A DNA stretch of 64,000 bases, taken from assembly GCA_018389105.1 (NCBI GenBank), contig JACATO010000310.1:1722501-1786500 (forward strand), written 5' to 3'. Of this stretch, positions 53,801 through 59,808 are shown one piece after another (position 1 is the first letter of the stretch; every line of letters begins with the position of its first letter). The position numbers and the translations under genes were made by a program. The notes under the pieces are model-generated. The model was not told where the DNA came from. It made no database searches and saw only the letters and a list, made by a program, of their open reading frames with translations. Source of the stretch: Nautilus pompilius (lineage: Eukaryota > Mollusca > Cephalopoda > Nautilida > Nautilidae).

Positions 53801-55384
53801 TATTATGCTAATTTCATAGTTGGCAAGTGCAAAGAAATATGAGAGGTTTTATTCAATTTTATACTTCCCAAAAGTAAATAAACAATCATGGTTTGCATGA
53901 CTGGCTTCTAGATTAGGATCCTTCACTGTGTAACACAATGACATTGCGAATAGGAATCAGTGACTGGAACCAGTAGCAATGAACCTGTCTGTTGCACGCA
54001 CTGACAGCTATTTTCATCAATTTATGCATTTGACAAAATGGATGCTATTTACCTGAATTTAGCAAATAAATGGTAAAAATGCACAAAATGAGCAATCTCA
54101 CACTTTTGCATAAAATAAGCATTTTTTAGTAGCCAAGTAATTCTGTGAGATAGTTTCATCGGTCACGGTTCTCAGGTAGCATTATCCGTTATGCTGACCA
54201 CACTACTAAGGACATGAAAGCCAGCACTGAAAAGAGTTAGTTTAATTGGAGTTGACGAATTCTTTCCTTTCTATCAGTGTCGGTAACAGCAGTGAATGCG
54301 GTTGTTTTGTTCCATAAATATATTAATTACACTTTAGTCCAAAAGAAACCAATACCTGGAAAAAAAAGAGGAGGAGGAGGAGGAGGAAAAAAAAGCATAC
54401 AACATTCCCTCATCCTAGTTTGTTTGAAAAGTACGGGTTAACTAACTTGTCACCGGTGTGTGATTGTTTTTTTTACCTTATTCAACCATGAAAGATAATT
54501 ACAGGTGTATTGGGTGCTTGGTTTCAGGTTGTACGGTACCTTACACAACAATGTGACGCCATTTCGGGCAACTTCTGCAGAGCTCCCATCGGAATATTTA
54601 CAGCACGACGCGCGGGTTTGTCAGCGACGGGACGCGGAACCATCGTAAGGCGATCAAACGGGACACCTGGCCTCTTCCGACTGATTGATACCTGCTGCGG
54701 CGAGGAAAGTGGTGCTGCCGCCAGTGAAGGCGGATTTCATTAACGATGGTCGGAAAATGCGAGTCGGCAACAGATGCAGATCGATCGGCTTTTCCGACCG
54801 TTGCGACGACGACTGAGGAGAGGAGGAGGGGGGGGAGTAATGAATGAGCTGGGCCGAATTGCGACGACGACTGAGGAGAGAGGGGGGAGGGAGTAATGAA
54901 TGAGCTGGGCCGAAAACAACAGGGGATACAGGAGGAAGAGCAACAAGCAACCACACACCTCGAAGGGGCCAAAACGTCAGAAAGGGGGGGGGAGAGTCGG
55001 GGACAGGGACAGGCCCTTCGTGAGACTCGGCGATCAGGGCACGGATCGGATCGGTATCTTCAGACGCCCGGGGTTCAGACTTTCCCCGGTGTCATCGCGG
55101 CTGCCAGGGCAGGCCTCCTCTGGGAACCCCACCCCACCCCGGGGGACAGGGGGACAGGGGGACAACAGCCCTAACAACGCCACAGGCCCGGAGGGCGGCG
55201 GTCAAAATAATCGCCGCAGCGGGTCGAATGAGCCGGAGGAATGGCTCTGAACCGTCCACTCACCTGTCAACAACATCACAGACAACGCGAGCTTATCTCT
55301 CTCTCCGTCTCCTTTCCTTTTTTTCCCCTCCACCTCCCTGCGGAGTAATGAATGGACATCCGACAGAATTTCAAACTCAGCCAT
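3215..55384 (-). CDS. Unidentified multi-exon gene (5' part; 12 exons by splice logic)
   Basis: Exons in transcript order: 55384-55264, 45620-45427, 40034-39993, 29623-29597, 20481-20461, 19702-19675, 18889-18806, 13446-13417, 4530-4383, 4231-4182, 3446-3394, 3274-3215. Each has AG before and GT after, only one frame usually fits, and the phases join end to end into about 286 residues from ATG. Many exons are very short (21-60 nt), so ORF-length methods miss them. The joined protein looks helix-rich, with leucine/alanine-rich stretches such as SLVPSLLKCLHIPEMAL and KNKRLAAMCTIQVLAYTES, and is basic near its N terminus. I do not recognise the family; an ARM/HEAT-like helical protein is only a guess. 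It starts at a GC-rich island, is transcribed in the same direction as the ASAP gene, and continues beyond the left edge. Confidence 0.6.
3394..3446 (-). CDS. Unidentified gene, exon 11
   Basis: 53 nt, entering with 2 nt of a split glycine codon and leaving in phase 0. It encodes VSDVAFQVVGISGGKKI. Acceptor ...TAGATAGCCAG, donor ATA|GTGAGT. A start 4 nt further upstream (3450) is also possible, but only 3446 joins in phase with exon 10. Confidence 0.65.
4182..4231 (-). CDS. Unidentified gene, exon 10
   Basis: 50 nt with split codons at both ends (1 nt in, 1 nt out). It encodes RGWTVECLVEAHMEQG. The acceptor TTCTGGTTAG follows an AT-rich tract. The donor GTG|GTACGA is acceptable but not strong; a donor 3 nt earlier would also keep the frame. 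Confidence 0.55.
4383..4530 (-). CDS. Unidentified gene, exon 9
   Basis: 148 nt, 2 nt in and 2 nt out, 48 full codons. The translation (from IQLFLSTKLWQPNQ to HDDNARKKFA) has the composition of a real protein and is closed by an in-frame stop just upstream of the acceptor. Acceptor TTTACTTTTGAG, donor AAG|GTATAG. One of the strongest exons of the model. Confidence 0.7.
4531..7430. other. Intronic DNA, nothing recognised
   Basis: AT-rich intron between exons 8 and 9. It contains homopolymer runs and open frames at 5713-5898 and 5924-6389 without domains. A possible 37-nt exon at about 5197-5233 has a good pyrimidine tract but the wrong exit phase. A basic, cysteine-containing translation (KKTKKASCGCKAKC) near 7000-7060 on the minus strand has no supporting context. 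Confidence 0.45.
7440..8700 (+). mobile_element. Degenerate LINE (L1/Tx1-like reverse transcriptase)
   Basis: Around 7895-7975 the plus strand reads SPGNNDLMPEFYKRFGYLL, matching the conserved SPGxDGLxxEFYKxFW block that opens the reverse-transcriptase domain of L1/Tx1-type LINEs. Upstream, NSKNGHIITDIGDIIRED fits the connecting region, and at about 8085-8280 AFLWQEHNT followed by VNRQMIHVPQDSR fits the conserved C-terminal block. Frames change several times and stops are present, so it is an old broken copy. Family assignment within L1/Tx1 is inference. Confidence 0.55.
8701..9930. other. Intronic DNA, nothing recognised
   Basis: AT-rich with poly(A) runs (for example near 8990). It may contain further decayed LINE sequence, but I cannot support it. 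Confidence 0.4.
9940..10215 (+). mobile_element. SGNH-esterase fragment, probably LINE ORF1
   Basis: The frame at 9984-10208 reads ISAILPGFDTPFLNPRIHS, then RNLFSRDGPFKMSRS. This matches the second half of SGNH/GDSL-like esterase domains (an SxIxPRxD-type block, then FxRDGxHLS). Just upstream, in another frame, VMVHVETNG resembles the VVVHVGTND block. Esterase domains of this kind are known in ORF1 of CR1-type LINEs. A CR1-like tail lies 2.3 kb downstream on the same strand, so both may be remains of one insertion; the DNA between them is not recognisable. Confidence 0.5.
10216..12465. other. Intronic DNA, no clear feature
   Basis: Lies between an esterase fragment and a CR1-like tail. No reverse-transcriptase motifs could be read here; it may be too decayed or unrelated. 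Confidence 0.35.
12470..12960 (+). mobile_element. CR1/jockey-like LINE 3' end
   Basis: The translation LDLLYKYLVQPHLEYFVLVWRPYL matches the very characteristic LYKxLVRPHLEYxxxVWxPY block downstream of the reverse transcriptase in CR1-like and jockey-like LINEs. Later fragments (LEILDLN, then IRHLINIFKIVW) could be the decayed end of the same ORF. Stops and frame changes show it is dead. Confidence 0.6.
13009..13029. repeat. (CA)n microsatellite
   Basis: About ten CA units, preceded by a T-rich stretch. Confidence 0.95.
13417..13446 (-). CDS. Unidentified gene, exon 8 (30-nt micro-exon)
   Basis: 30 nt, 2 nt in and 1 nt out; encodes PSNSSLHDE. The acceptor follows a pyrimidine-rich GTGCCATCTCTGATTCTAG, the donor is AAG|GTAGGA. 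Its entry phase matches the exit phase of exon 7, giving ...CTLPA-A-PSNSSLHDE. The surrounding 150 bp are unusually GC-rich for the intron, so a longer exon is possible. Confidence 0.55.
13450..15918. other. Intronic DNA, nothing recognised
   Basis: AT-rich intron with short homopolymers. Open frames at 13786-14061 and 14328-14609 have no recognisable domain or splice context. Confidence 0.4.
15919..16796. mobile_element. Candidate non-autonomous TIR element (MITE-like)
   Basis: The left end CAGACTTGCCAACTCTCCCG is mirrored by the reverse complement of the right end, CATACTTGCCAACTTTTCAA. The shared core is ACTTGCCAACT. The 878-bp interior has no transposase-like coding. I could not settle a target duplication, so the superfamily is open and the call rests on the inverted ends only. 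Confidence 0.4.
16797..18805. other. Intronic DNA, nothing recognised
   Basis: AT-rich intron between exons 7 and 8 of the unidentified gene, with poly(A)/poly(T) runs only. Confidence 0.45.
18806..18889 (-). CDS. Unidentified gene, exon 7
   Basis: 84 nt, 2 nt in and 1 nt out, 27 full codons. The translation begins KIILDIEDERYSLRQRL and ends AAAIDCTLPA: an acidic/basic helical-looking segment with clear protein-like composition. Acceptor ATACTTTTATTAG, donor GCAG|GTATAA. Strong exon; the surrounding intron is far more AT-rich. Confidence 0.7.
19675..19702 (-). CDS. Unidentified gene, exon 6 (28-nt micro-exon)
   Basis: 28 nt, phase 0 in and 1 nt out; encodes SVVLVKLLS and then splits a serine codon that exon 7 completes. 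Acceptor GGGTTATTTGTAG; donor CTT|GTAAAT is weak. It is supported mainly because it supplies exactly the phase needed between exons 5 and 7. Confidence 0.45.
20461..20481 (-). CDS. Unidentified gene, exon 5 (21-nt micro-exon)
   Basis: 21 nt, phase 0 at both ends; encodes NCDPPIV. Acceptor AGCATCTTACAG and an ideal donor GTG|GTAAGT. Very short, but flanked by good signals and in phase with its neighbours. Confidence 0.55.
20482..21555. other. Intronic DNA, nothing recognised
   Basis: AT-rich intron. The open frame at 21176-21469 has no domain. Confidence 0.4.
21560..22240 (+). mobile_element. Degenerate Tc1-like DNA transposon
   Basis: Fragments in several plus-strand frames fit a Tc1-family transposase in order: TNISSTNLATKG (LHxLGYKGxVAxKKP-type block) near 21750-21790, KTKLAFVKEYLNSSGYIVIF near 21900-21960 (GxLxFVxGxLNSxxYxxIL block), and NTVEDIWKHLDHKLKETNPH near 22105-22165 (NPIENLWxxLKxxL block). 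Multiple stops and shifts; no clear inverted ends found. Confidence 0.65.
22241..26765. other. Intronic DNA with simple repeats only
   Basis: Long AT-rich intron between exons 4 and 5. It holds poly(A) runs (about 24042-24060) and the AG microsatellite listed separately. A possible 26-nt exon at about 25632-25657 and one near 24235-24280 were seen but lack phase support. Confidence 0.4.
23827..23882. repeat. (AG)n microsatellite, 28 units
   Basis: Uninterrupted AG dinucleotide tract of 56 bp, the longest pure dinucleotide repeat in the window. Confidence 0.97.
26770..27290 (-). mobile_element. Possible SGNH-hydrolase-like fossil fragment
   Basis: The 97-codon frame at 26988-27281 has a VVGD-type start, then VLLRGGAHD at the position where SGNH hydrolases carry a GxND block. 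A segment further downstream (about 26770-26830) could match the C-terminal DxxH block. Such domains occur in ORF1 of some LINEs and in some other retroelements. The region is GC-richer than its surroundings. The source element cannot be settled, and the copy is not intact. Confidence 0.35.
27415..27830 (+). mobile_element. CR1/jockey-like LINE 3' end
   Basis: SLEKIQS, FTRRLVPYLIL, then TGLSLISRHFHGN and HPRLDIRKYLFF follow, in order, the conserved end of CR1-like and jockey-like LINE ORF2 (LEKIQRRFTRRL..., RL..L.L.SLE.RR.RGDLI, RLDIRKxFFSxR). Stops and frame changes are present, so it is a decayed copy. It lies on the opposite strand from the neighbouring SGNH-like fragment. Confidence 0.6.
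27831..29596. other. Intronic DNA, nothing recognised
   Basis: AT-rich intron. The minus-strand frame at 29389-29600, directly downstream of exon 4, is unusually GC-rich and may be an alternative extension of that exon (see its entry). Confidence 0.4.
29597..29623 (-). CDS. Unidentified gene, exon 4 (27-nt micro-exon, or longer end exon)
   Basis: Acceptor CTCACTTTTTTTTTTAG is excellent. Using the donor GAG|GTATGC gives a 27-nt, phase-0 exon encoding MWEKNCAKE, which reads smoothly between exons 3 and 5. If that donor is skipped, the same frame stays open to a TAG at 29480-29482 (47 residues), which would make an alternative terminal exon. The sequence down to about 29390 is GC-richer than the intron, which favours some coding role. 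Confidence 0.45.
29624..31427. other. Intronic DNA, nothing recognised
   Basis: AT-rich intron up to the nested transposon block. No coding or repeat family identified. Confidence 0.4.
31428..31435. repeat. Left target-site duplication of the outer hAT
   Basis: CAATACAT here and CAATAAAT at 38011-38018 match at 7 of 8 bases and flank the outer hAT, as expected for 8-bp hAT target duplications. Confidence 0.6.
31442..34420 (+). mobile_element. ZBED5-like hAT (Charlie group), nearly complete
   Basis: Terminal inverted repeats CAGTGGTTCTCAAC at the left and the reverse of CAGTGGTTCTCAACC at the right, with a perfect 8-bp target duplication ATCTAGGG at 31434-31441 and 34421-34428. The 2979-bp element carries one transposase gene, now in three frames. 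The perfect duplication and near-open coding make it a fairly young insertion. It landed at the very edge of the older outer hAT. Confidence 0.9.
32263..33885 (+). pseudogene. hAT transposase, ZBED5-like, two frameshifts
   Basis: Frame 1 (32263-32943) has a BED-type zinc finger (CLLCQQC ... HLKAKH, about residues 36-61) and the first catalytic aspartate in FSVQMDESTVRGSEALLL. Frame 2 (32981-33409) has the second aspartate in CAADGAPVMMGKKNG and the motif VHCVIHRENLV. Frame 3 (33361-33885) has the C-terminal hAT dimerisation region with the expected glutamate in SSYLAECGFSVVNDLL, and ends EAQGSH, a common ZBED5-like ending. The first shift lies at a TA run (about 32931-32941); the second lies near 33370. 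All key residues of the DDE triad are visible, so only two lesions separate this copy from an open frame. Confidence 0.88.
36261..37557 (+). mobile_element. mariner-family transposon (DD34D), 1297 bp
   Basis: Flanked by TA on both sides (36259-36260 and 37558-37559), as for mariner target sites. Inverted repeats begin CGAGGTCTGTCGAAAAAGTA at the left and match the reverse of the right end perfectly for 23 bp, then with a few differences. It lies inside the outer hAT, so it is younger than that element. TIR identity is high although the transposase is broken, suggesting moderate age. Confidence 0.92.
36452..37486 (+). pseudogene. mariner transposase (GVQW3-like), broken
   Basis: The start reads MMERVEQ followed by a stop. 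The main frame (36513-37223) has the helix-turn-helix part (QIKEWYNRFKDGHTSVESD, SGRPSTS, RRLTVQEIGDEVGISKDSAH), the RVAAKFVPKLL linker, and the first catalytic aspartate in INGDELWVY. A frameshift near 37150-37190 moves coding to the frame that reads LHHDNALAH and then YSPDMASSDFWLFPK. The second and third aspartates are 34 residues apart, the DD34D signature. It ends AQGAYFEGD and stop, the usual mariner C terminus. At least one stop and two frame changes. Confidence 0.9.
38019..39992. other. Intronic DNA, one possible micro-exon
   Basis: AT-rich intron with poly(A)/poly(T) runs. The only notable signal is the 26-nt candidate exon at 38499-38524, listed separately. Confidence 0.4.
38499..38524 (-). 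other. Candidate 26-nt micro-exon
   Basis: Acceptor ACAATAACCCTCTTCAG and a strong donor TTAG|GTGAGTA bracket 26 nt. Two frames are open (KFCTCAGV or NSVHVQGL). The length is not a multiple of three, and skipping it keeps the phase between exons 3 and 4, so inclusion would shift the frame. It could be chance or a regulated frame-disrupting exon. Confidence 0.3.
39993..40034 (-). CDS. Unidentified gene, exon 3 (42 nt)
   Basis: 42 nt, phase 0 at both ends, the only stop-free frame. It encodes VLDTDVVPDVKSHK. Acceptor TTTTGTTTTGTTGTAG and an ideal donor AAG|GTAAGT. It joins in phase after the ...KKYAVHE end of exon 2. Confidence 0.72.
40035..40676. other. Intronic DNA, nothing recognised
   Basis: AT-rich intron upstream of exon 3, up to the second hAT block. 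Confidence 0.4.
41587..41614. repeat. 28-bp perfect palindrome inside the deleted hAT
   Basis: The half-site CGCATGTGTGCAGA is followed immediately by its exact reverse complement. It lies 144 bp inside the left end of the element. Subterminal palindromes in hATs can serve as transposase-binding sites; that role is inferred here. Confidence 0.85.
41879..42619 (+). CDS. hAT transposase C-terminal part (GTF2IRD2-like), open
   Basis: A 246-codon uninterrupted frame. From about residue 30 it matches the C-terminal half of GTF2IRD2-like hAT transposases: FTSKVNVNLKLQGE, DLLTHIQVFFKKLKLFE, LQLEIIDLQSDAMLQ, HFPNLRQFAM, then STYLCEQ-like FGTTYLCEQTSKMK, which carries the expected C-terminal glutamate, and LSDEHLASIL. 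The first 25 or so residues lie near the internal deletion junction and look unrelated. Without the N-terminal DNA-binding and first catalytic residues it cannot be a working transposase. Whether it is translated is unknown; its openness may simply reflect youth. Confidence 0.8.
   Translation: MFELVSAVLLHVVRYRRLADFSECYLLKYLIQFTSKVNVNLKLQGETNLICDLLTHIQVFFKKLKLFEGQLLVKNLAHFPCSDKLWNEGEVEFPFGFTIEVITDLLAQFLQRFSDLDQKTGEIKLFQNLFNCNVETLPNRLQLEIIDLQSDAMLQSKYKKGDLIKFYKSLHPEHFPNLRQFAMGLLSIFGTTYLCEQTSKMKYIKSKYQSNLSDEHLASILIIGSSSLKPKYGDILKSKTQFHHSH
44150..44390 (-). repeat. tRNA-derived SINE, copy B
   Basis: In reverse orientation it carries GAGTTTGATTTCC (B-box-like), then CCTTCCACATCTAAAA, GGGATTTCTCTCC and GGATAGGCAAC, the same ordered blocks as copy A. 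Confidence 0.68.
44391..45426. other. Intronic DNA, nothing firm
   Basis: AT-rich. A possible 20-nt micro-exon at 45120-45139 (minus) has a good acceptor (TTATCCTCTCAG) and donor (ACAG|GTAAAT) but does not fit the phase of the model. Confidence 0.35.
45427..45620 (-). CDS. Unidentified gene, exon 2
   Basis: The sure part is 45427-45591, whose 55 codons read as a real protein: from EYQLSLVNFAWKYWEVDNIS, through LVPSLLKCLHIPEMALTFCT, to VGHDAVLFKKYAVHE, with donor GAG|GTAATT. The 5' boundary is less certain. A CAG at 45592-45594 is preceded by a purine-rich G-run instead of a pyrimidine tract. An AAG acceptor at 45621 follows AATTTTTGTTCACATAAC and gives a 194-nt exon whose 2-nt entry exactly completes the codon left by exon 1, adding a basic glycine/arginine-rich stretch. 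I therefore prefer 45620. Confidence 0.65.
45621..46213. other. Intronic DNA, nothing recognised
   Basis: AT-rich intron with a CT-rich run (about 45850-45870). The open frame at 45642-45899 has no domain. Confidence 0.4.
46214..46440 (+). repeat. tRNA-derived SINE, copy C (decayed)
   Basis: A-box-like GGTGCAGTGGGCTAAAGC near 46225-46242 and B-box-like CAGGTTCAAGATAAC near 46289-46303. The downstream body is more diverged than in copies A and B. Confidence 0.5.
46441..50170. other. Intron 1 DNA, simple repeats only
   Basis: AT-rich. CT/CA/AGAC simple repeats lie at about 49663-49705 and a C-run near 49826-49837. No exon, RNA gene or transposon could be supported. Confidence 0.4.
50175..50406 (-). 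repeat. tRNA-derived SINE, copy D
   Basis: In reverse orientation, AGTGGTTAGGCTACTGG (A-box-like) is followed by CTAAGTTTGATCTC (B-box-like), then ACATCCAAAAATGAAGAGG, CTAGTAAGGATTTTC and GGATTGGCAAC, aligning with copies A and B. Confidence 0.65.
50740..51365 (-). mobile_element. Degenerate Tc1-like DNA transposon
   Basis: Minus-strand reading gives VLFTDELDFYQFTSSS (the conserved VLFSDESRF block with the first catalytic aspartate), then PVCTYKQRCKQTFDNSKTK, and finally YEPIKHPWNHCGRSLKTKS, matching the DLNPIEHLWDxLGRxL block. Internal stops and shifts; ends not identified. Confidence 0.62.
51366..52190. other. Intron 1 DNA, nothing recognised
   Basis: AT-rich, between a Tc1 fossil and a LINE fragment. 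Confidence 0.4.
52195..52850 (+). mobile_element. Degenerate LINE ORF2 C-terminal region
   Basis: EIKRRVKKAISALERLKPRV matches the conserved EIxRRIxxAxxAFxxLxxxxW block after the reverse transcriptase. SLLSNEIWIYYRRQIKSQE (LLYGCETWTLYxxHIKxLE) and then RYKDNIKKLPIYNL (KRYKDNIKxxLKxL) follow in order in other frames. A possible zinc-knuckle-like remnant (PQCVYCIVGK) sits near 52755. Stops and frame changes show it is decayed. The exact LINE clade is not settled. Confidence 0.55.
52851..54499. other. Intron 1 DNA, nothing recognised
   Basis: AT-rich. A GGA-rich tract occurs near 54368-54386. A possible 19-nt exon near 53487-53505 (minus) was not accepted. Confidence 0.4.
54801..54914. repeat. 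Tandem duplication, two copies of about 57 bp
   Basis: Copy 1 (54801-54858) and copy 2 (54859-54914) both begin TTGCGACGACGACTGAGGAG and end GAATGAGCTGGGCCGAA, differing mainly in the length of a central G/A-rich run. Confidence 0.92.
55264..55384 (-). CDS. Unidentified gene, exon 1 with start codon
   Basis: ATG at 55384-55382 opens 40 codons, MAEFEILSDVHSLLRREVEG and then a lysine/arginine-rich stretch ending LALSVMLLT. One further nucleotide precedes the strong donor GACAG|GTGAGT. An upstream out-of-frame ATG (MSNMHG then stop) lies just before it and could reduce initiation. Frame and exit phase match exon 2. No signal peptide is evident; the product looks cytosolic or nuclear, but that is weak inference. 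Confidence 0.55.
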
Positions 55385-55450
55385 GCATGTTGCTCATGGC
55401 CGAGTGCAGCGCCGTCTAGTAACCAAATAATCCGGGTTGTTGTTGTTGTT

Positions 55451-58400
55451 GTTTTTTTTCCTTTTCCAGGCAGATAACTCCTGTCCTTTTTCAATATACA
55501 TAATCATCCAAGGGAGATAACTTAAATACGTAACGTATACATAAAGAATTATGATATATTTCATAGTTCTCTTCGACATAAAAATAATAAAAGTGCTTTT
55601 GCGGAACAGTTAAATATACTGTGTCAACATTGTTTAATTTTTCACTCGCTAGAGAATTTTTCGGCTGTACAAACTGTCTAATACTAACAGCGTTGTCTAA
55701 TTTGTGGTTTACTGTTTAACAATACAGGGATATCAATTATCATGTATAGTATATTTAATAAATAAGACTTATTTCAGCTACCTTCTCTTTAAAAAAATGT
55801 TTAAGGTATACGATATTAAGGGCAAAGAGGTGCCCTTTTGAGGACTGTTATTGTATATAACAGAAAAGAAACCCTGCTTTGATTTATTATTATTAGACTT
55901 ATTTCATGTAGTGTAACATGTAAATTAAATTAATTCCTGGTTGTTTTTAGCTCCACCAAGGAATTTTCATTGCGTTTTATTCTATATTTAAGCAAATTGA
56001 AATGAGATTTTAGTTCATTCGGACAGCAACCATTTGGTATTTCATAAAATCTACTGGTCTCTTTGCCAGAATAAAAAGAAAATTGATATTCCATTAATCA
56101 AACTAGTATGGATAACGATGAACAGACTTTTATTCTTATTAATTAGCAAAAAGAAAAATCCAATGTGAAAGTTAAGCATAACATCAATGCAAATAAACAG
56201 AATATTTCAGACTATCAACTGAGTGAACTGTTCCAGGAAAAATTTTTAAAATAGCAAGCAGCTAAAATTCTGGGGATTAAGTCTTGTTAAATAACAGCTG
56301 GGAAAAGGTTAATTAGATAAATATATGAACATCAAGTAGAAAGAGGATGTGCAGCATTTCTGTTTTCATTTAGGATGCAGTTGAAATTTCTGATGAATAC
56401 AGATTCTTGAATTTGGAGTTTGAAATCCAAACAAAATGCAGTCACTCACTGTCTGGATGTCATTCAAAACAAATTTACCGTTATAACTTAAAGCCAATGT
56501 GATTTAACAGGGCTGAATTCTCCCTAGTAGACAGATGCGACATAAATTTTTTCACCAGACAGCCAGATAGCTGCCTTGTTCACATAGGTGGCCCTACATG
56601 ACTAACAATGTACACAATAATCAACATGCAATCTGACTGGGCCCCTTAAAAACAGAAAGAAAACCAATGCTATTTAAATCTAAAAATAAACATACAAAAT
56701 TCTATCCATTTTGTTTTTTTCTTTACCAAGCTCTCATTTGACAAGACTTTGATTTCTTTTTGTTGCAGTTTATAACAGACTAAGGTTAGTCTGAAAGAGT
56801 TTATTTTCTTGTTAAGATTTAAATTTTGTAATGCAGGGTTTCGTCTGTTGTATTTTCTTTCTTTAAATTTAGCAGCAATATAAAAAGCAAAGTTATTTAA
56901 GATGTGTGTCCCACTCTGTATATGAAGAATCAATCATCACTGGCCTTTTCTCTGCCTGGAGTTAAGAGCATTTACCTGGAAATCTATATTAGAAAGGCTG
57001 ACATTTGTGAAGTCTAATAGTTAGTGATGATAAGGGAGACAACTATAGAGAACTAGCTTGACTCGAGGATAACTTATGGTTGCTCTATGATATCACGTAG
57101 TCACTTCAATAATTTCAACACGTATTCAGGTGTTAGGAGAAATGTATCTTCCAGGTTTCCACAATTTTTTTCAAAAAAACTGTCGCAGAATTCTGACATC
57201 CTAAACAGTATAAAATGAAGCAAACACAATAGCAAATTGTGTGTTTCATTAACACATTCTGCTGCTTTCTTCCTCGTAAATCTCAAAACAACCAAAGAAT
57301 TTTTGCAACTTATCCCATGGCAGGTAGACAAGGGAAGTAACTCAAATGACCAGACTTGGAATGATTCTTTTTGACAGGTAAAAGCCATTATCCGGTATTT
57401 TGCTGCTTCGTTTATCTTCTAAATACCTTCCAGTACTAAGAAGGAAAAAAAAAAACTATTACTCCACTTTTTCACCTTATACAGTGGCAAATATCACAGG
57501 TCCTTCCTTATCTGCAACATTGTACATAAATGTATTCTATCCCATTGATTAATTTTCCAAAATCAATCATATATAGTAGATTCTCTTGATCATAACTTAC
57601 TTAAAAATCAATTGCTAAAGTCAGCAAGTTAGCCTAGCTACACGGAAACAAGCCATCATGGCTTACACAAGGCCAAAAAAAAAAATCCAAGCTATTTGAT
57701 TTCTAAATCTACACTACTAACAATTACCAATGGTAATAACATTCTTTTCTTAATATGATACCATGCTGGTATGCTAGCCAACTTTACTTATCCCCCCCCC
57801 AACTCGAGATAGACAGTCCAAACGTAGAAAAATACCTCACTTGTCACATTCGCTATACAAACTAGGTTAATATAATATTTTAAATTGTTTAACAGATTCT
57901 AAATGTTCAAGCTCAGGAAATATTCTGTTAAATGTATGCTACACTTTCTAATATTTAAATTAACTGCGTGGAACCTCTGCTCTGCACAGCATACTTCGTC
58001 TGTGGAAGTACAGGGAAAAAAATAATGGAAATGCAATTCCTTACTCTTCGGGTTATTATTATTAGCATTCATTTAAAACTTCTATTAATACTAACCACCA
58101 ACCCAGCTGGGTTAATTTCTGAATAACTGCATAAGATATTCAAACTGGAAACAAGTTTACATTTTGAGTTCTTGTTTTTAAAATTTGCTTATGCGGGGAG
58201 TTGGCAAATCAGTTAGTTCTGACCTGTGGTTCTATTAAATGTTACCATTTGTTTTGGATTTTGATGCAAATATTTACTGCAACATATAAAACGAGTTATT
58301 TAGAAGTGACTGGTTGTTTTAGGAGAGATTAAAGAAAAGAAAACCTTCTGTCTCTCCGCATACGAACTATATAAAAATAAGACCGGTTACAGAAACAAAA

Positions 58401-59774
58401 CAAAACAAAAGCTTCAGTGCAGGGAAATGAAATTTCTTTTTATTCCGATGAGAACAGACATTTAAAAACAACAATATATGTGATGATGAAAGAAATCATG
58501 CCGACAATCTTTCTGCTCAGAAATTTATTCTTTCTCCACTTGAGGTTCCTGTTACACGTGGATTTTTAGAAGGAACTGTCAGCATACTGGAAACATTTCA
58601 CTCCTGTCTCTCTTTTAACAGCCACTGAAACACAATGGAGGGGGTTGAAGTACACACTCCCTACACCCAGTTGGAGGGGGGAGGAGTAGAAGTCTGGGGT
58701 ATCATCTCCAAACTAGGGGAGAAAACAAACAAAATCTGACTCCTCATCCACACTTTATGATAAATTCGACTACCACACAAAATAAAACAAGCAGAACCTG
58801 AGAAACTCTTTAAAATTAAAAAAAAAACAACAACAACAACAACAACAAAACAAACAAAAAAAAAAAAAAAAAACAGCATGAATTTAGAATTGATTTAACC
58901 GGAAGAAATATGGTCCCAGATACAACTTCTTTAGCAGTGGTTAACAAAAGGGGAGGGGAAGCAGGAATTCAAAATTGATAACGTCAACATGTCTTCTCAA
59001 ACTATAGGTAAATACAGTATGATACTCAAATCTCGATGTTTATCTTCAATTGTAGGAGGAGGAGGAAACATTGCCATTTAAATATAGGGAATGGGTTCTA
59101 AGACCAATCTGAAACAACCTATTCCATGTTGTATTCATTAATGATGCTTAGTGCAAGGGAGAAAAAAAAATTGTTATTAGCAGACAAACATTTTAGAAGA
59201 TAGATAGATACACGTCGTGTATGTATTCTCTTTTCATCATCCTGGTATGGTGTGGCCGGTAACATTTTCAGAATTGAGTCAGCAGAGAGCCAACATCAAT
59301 CTTGAGAGGGCTGATTCCTCTCAGTGACTCACTAACTTTATTTAGAAATGAGTCCTTTGTATCTTCACACAGAGAAACGAAGATTAGGAGATGACTAAGA
59401 TGCACAGTTGTTTATTATAGCAGCTACAGGACATTGAGTGAAGACCTTCTTTAACATGTATACCTAAAAAAAAGAAAAAGGTTTAACAAGTCACCAGTGT
59501 ATCGTGCTGTTCACTGATACAACACTTACAAGACAAACATACCACATAGCCAGAGATACTGTAACCAACACACCTGCTACAGTGTAACAAAGCTGAATAA
59601 TAATAATAATTTTAAAATTAACATGTTTTCTGTTTATTATATTTTTGTTCCCTTACTGTAGTATGGTTCTCTACAGAGCTCAATAACTACAGATTATTGA
59701 TGGAAACCAATTGCCAGTTCCTATCATAACAATGGTAATTACCTTTACCTGTAACCAGTTGTGTCAAAAATGTG

Positions 59775-59808
<34 letters not shown>

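Larger units (their letters stand above)
54500..55450 (-). promoter_or_regulatory. GC-rich, CpG-containing island at the 5' end of the unidentified gene
   Basis: About 950 bp of clearly GC-rich DNA with many CG dinucleotides in an otherwise AT-rich window. It contains the first coding exon and an ideal minus-strand donor (GACAG|GTGAGT). This composition is typical of a 5' end with promoter and first exon. Most of the island lies in the start of intron 1. The exact transcription start and any TATA or initiator element cannot be named from the sequence alone. Confidence 0.6.

Noticed and set aside
54510-55250. Several long open frames on both strands in the GC-rich island (for example 54896-55250 plus and 54598-54972 minus)
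   Set aside because: GC-rich, low-complexity sequence rarely contains stops. These translations are repetitive and lack splice context; the minus-strand exon at 55264-55384 explains the coding signal better.
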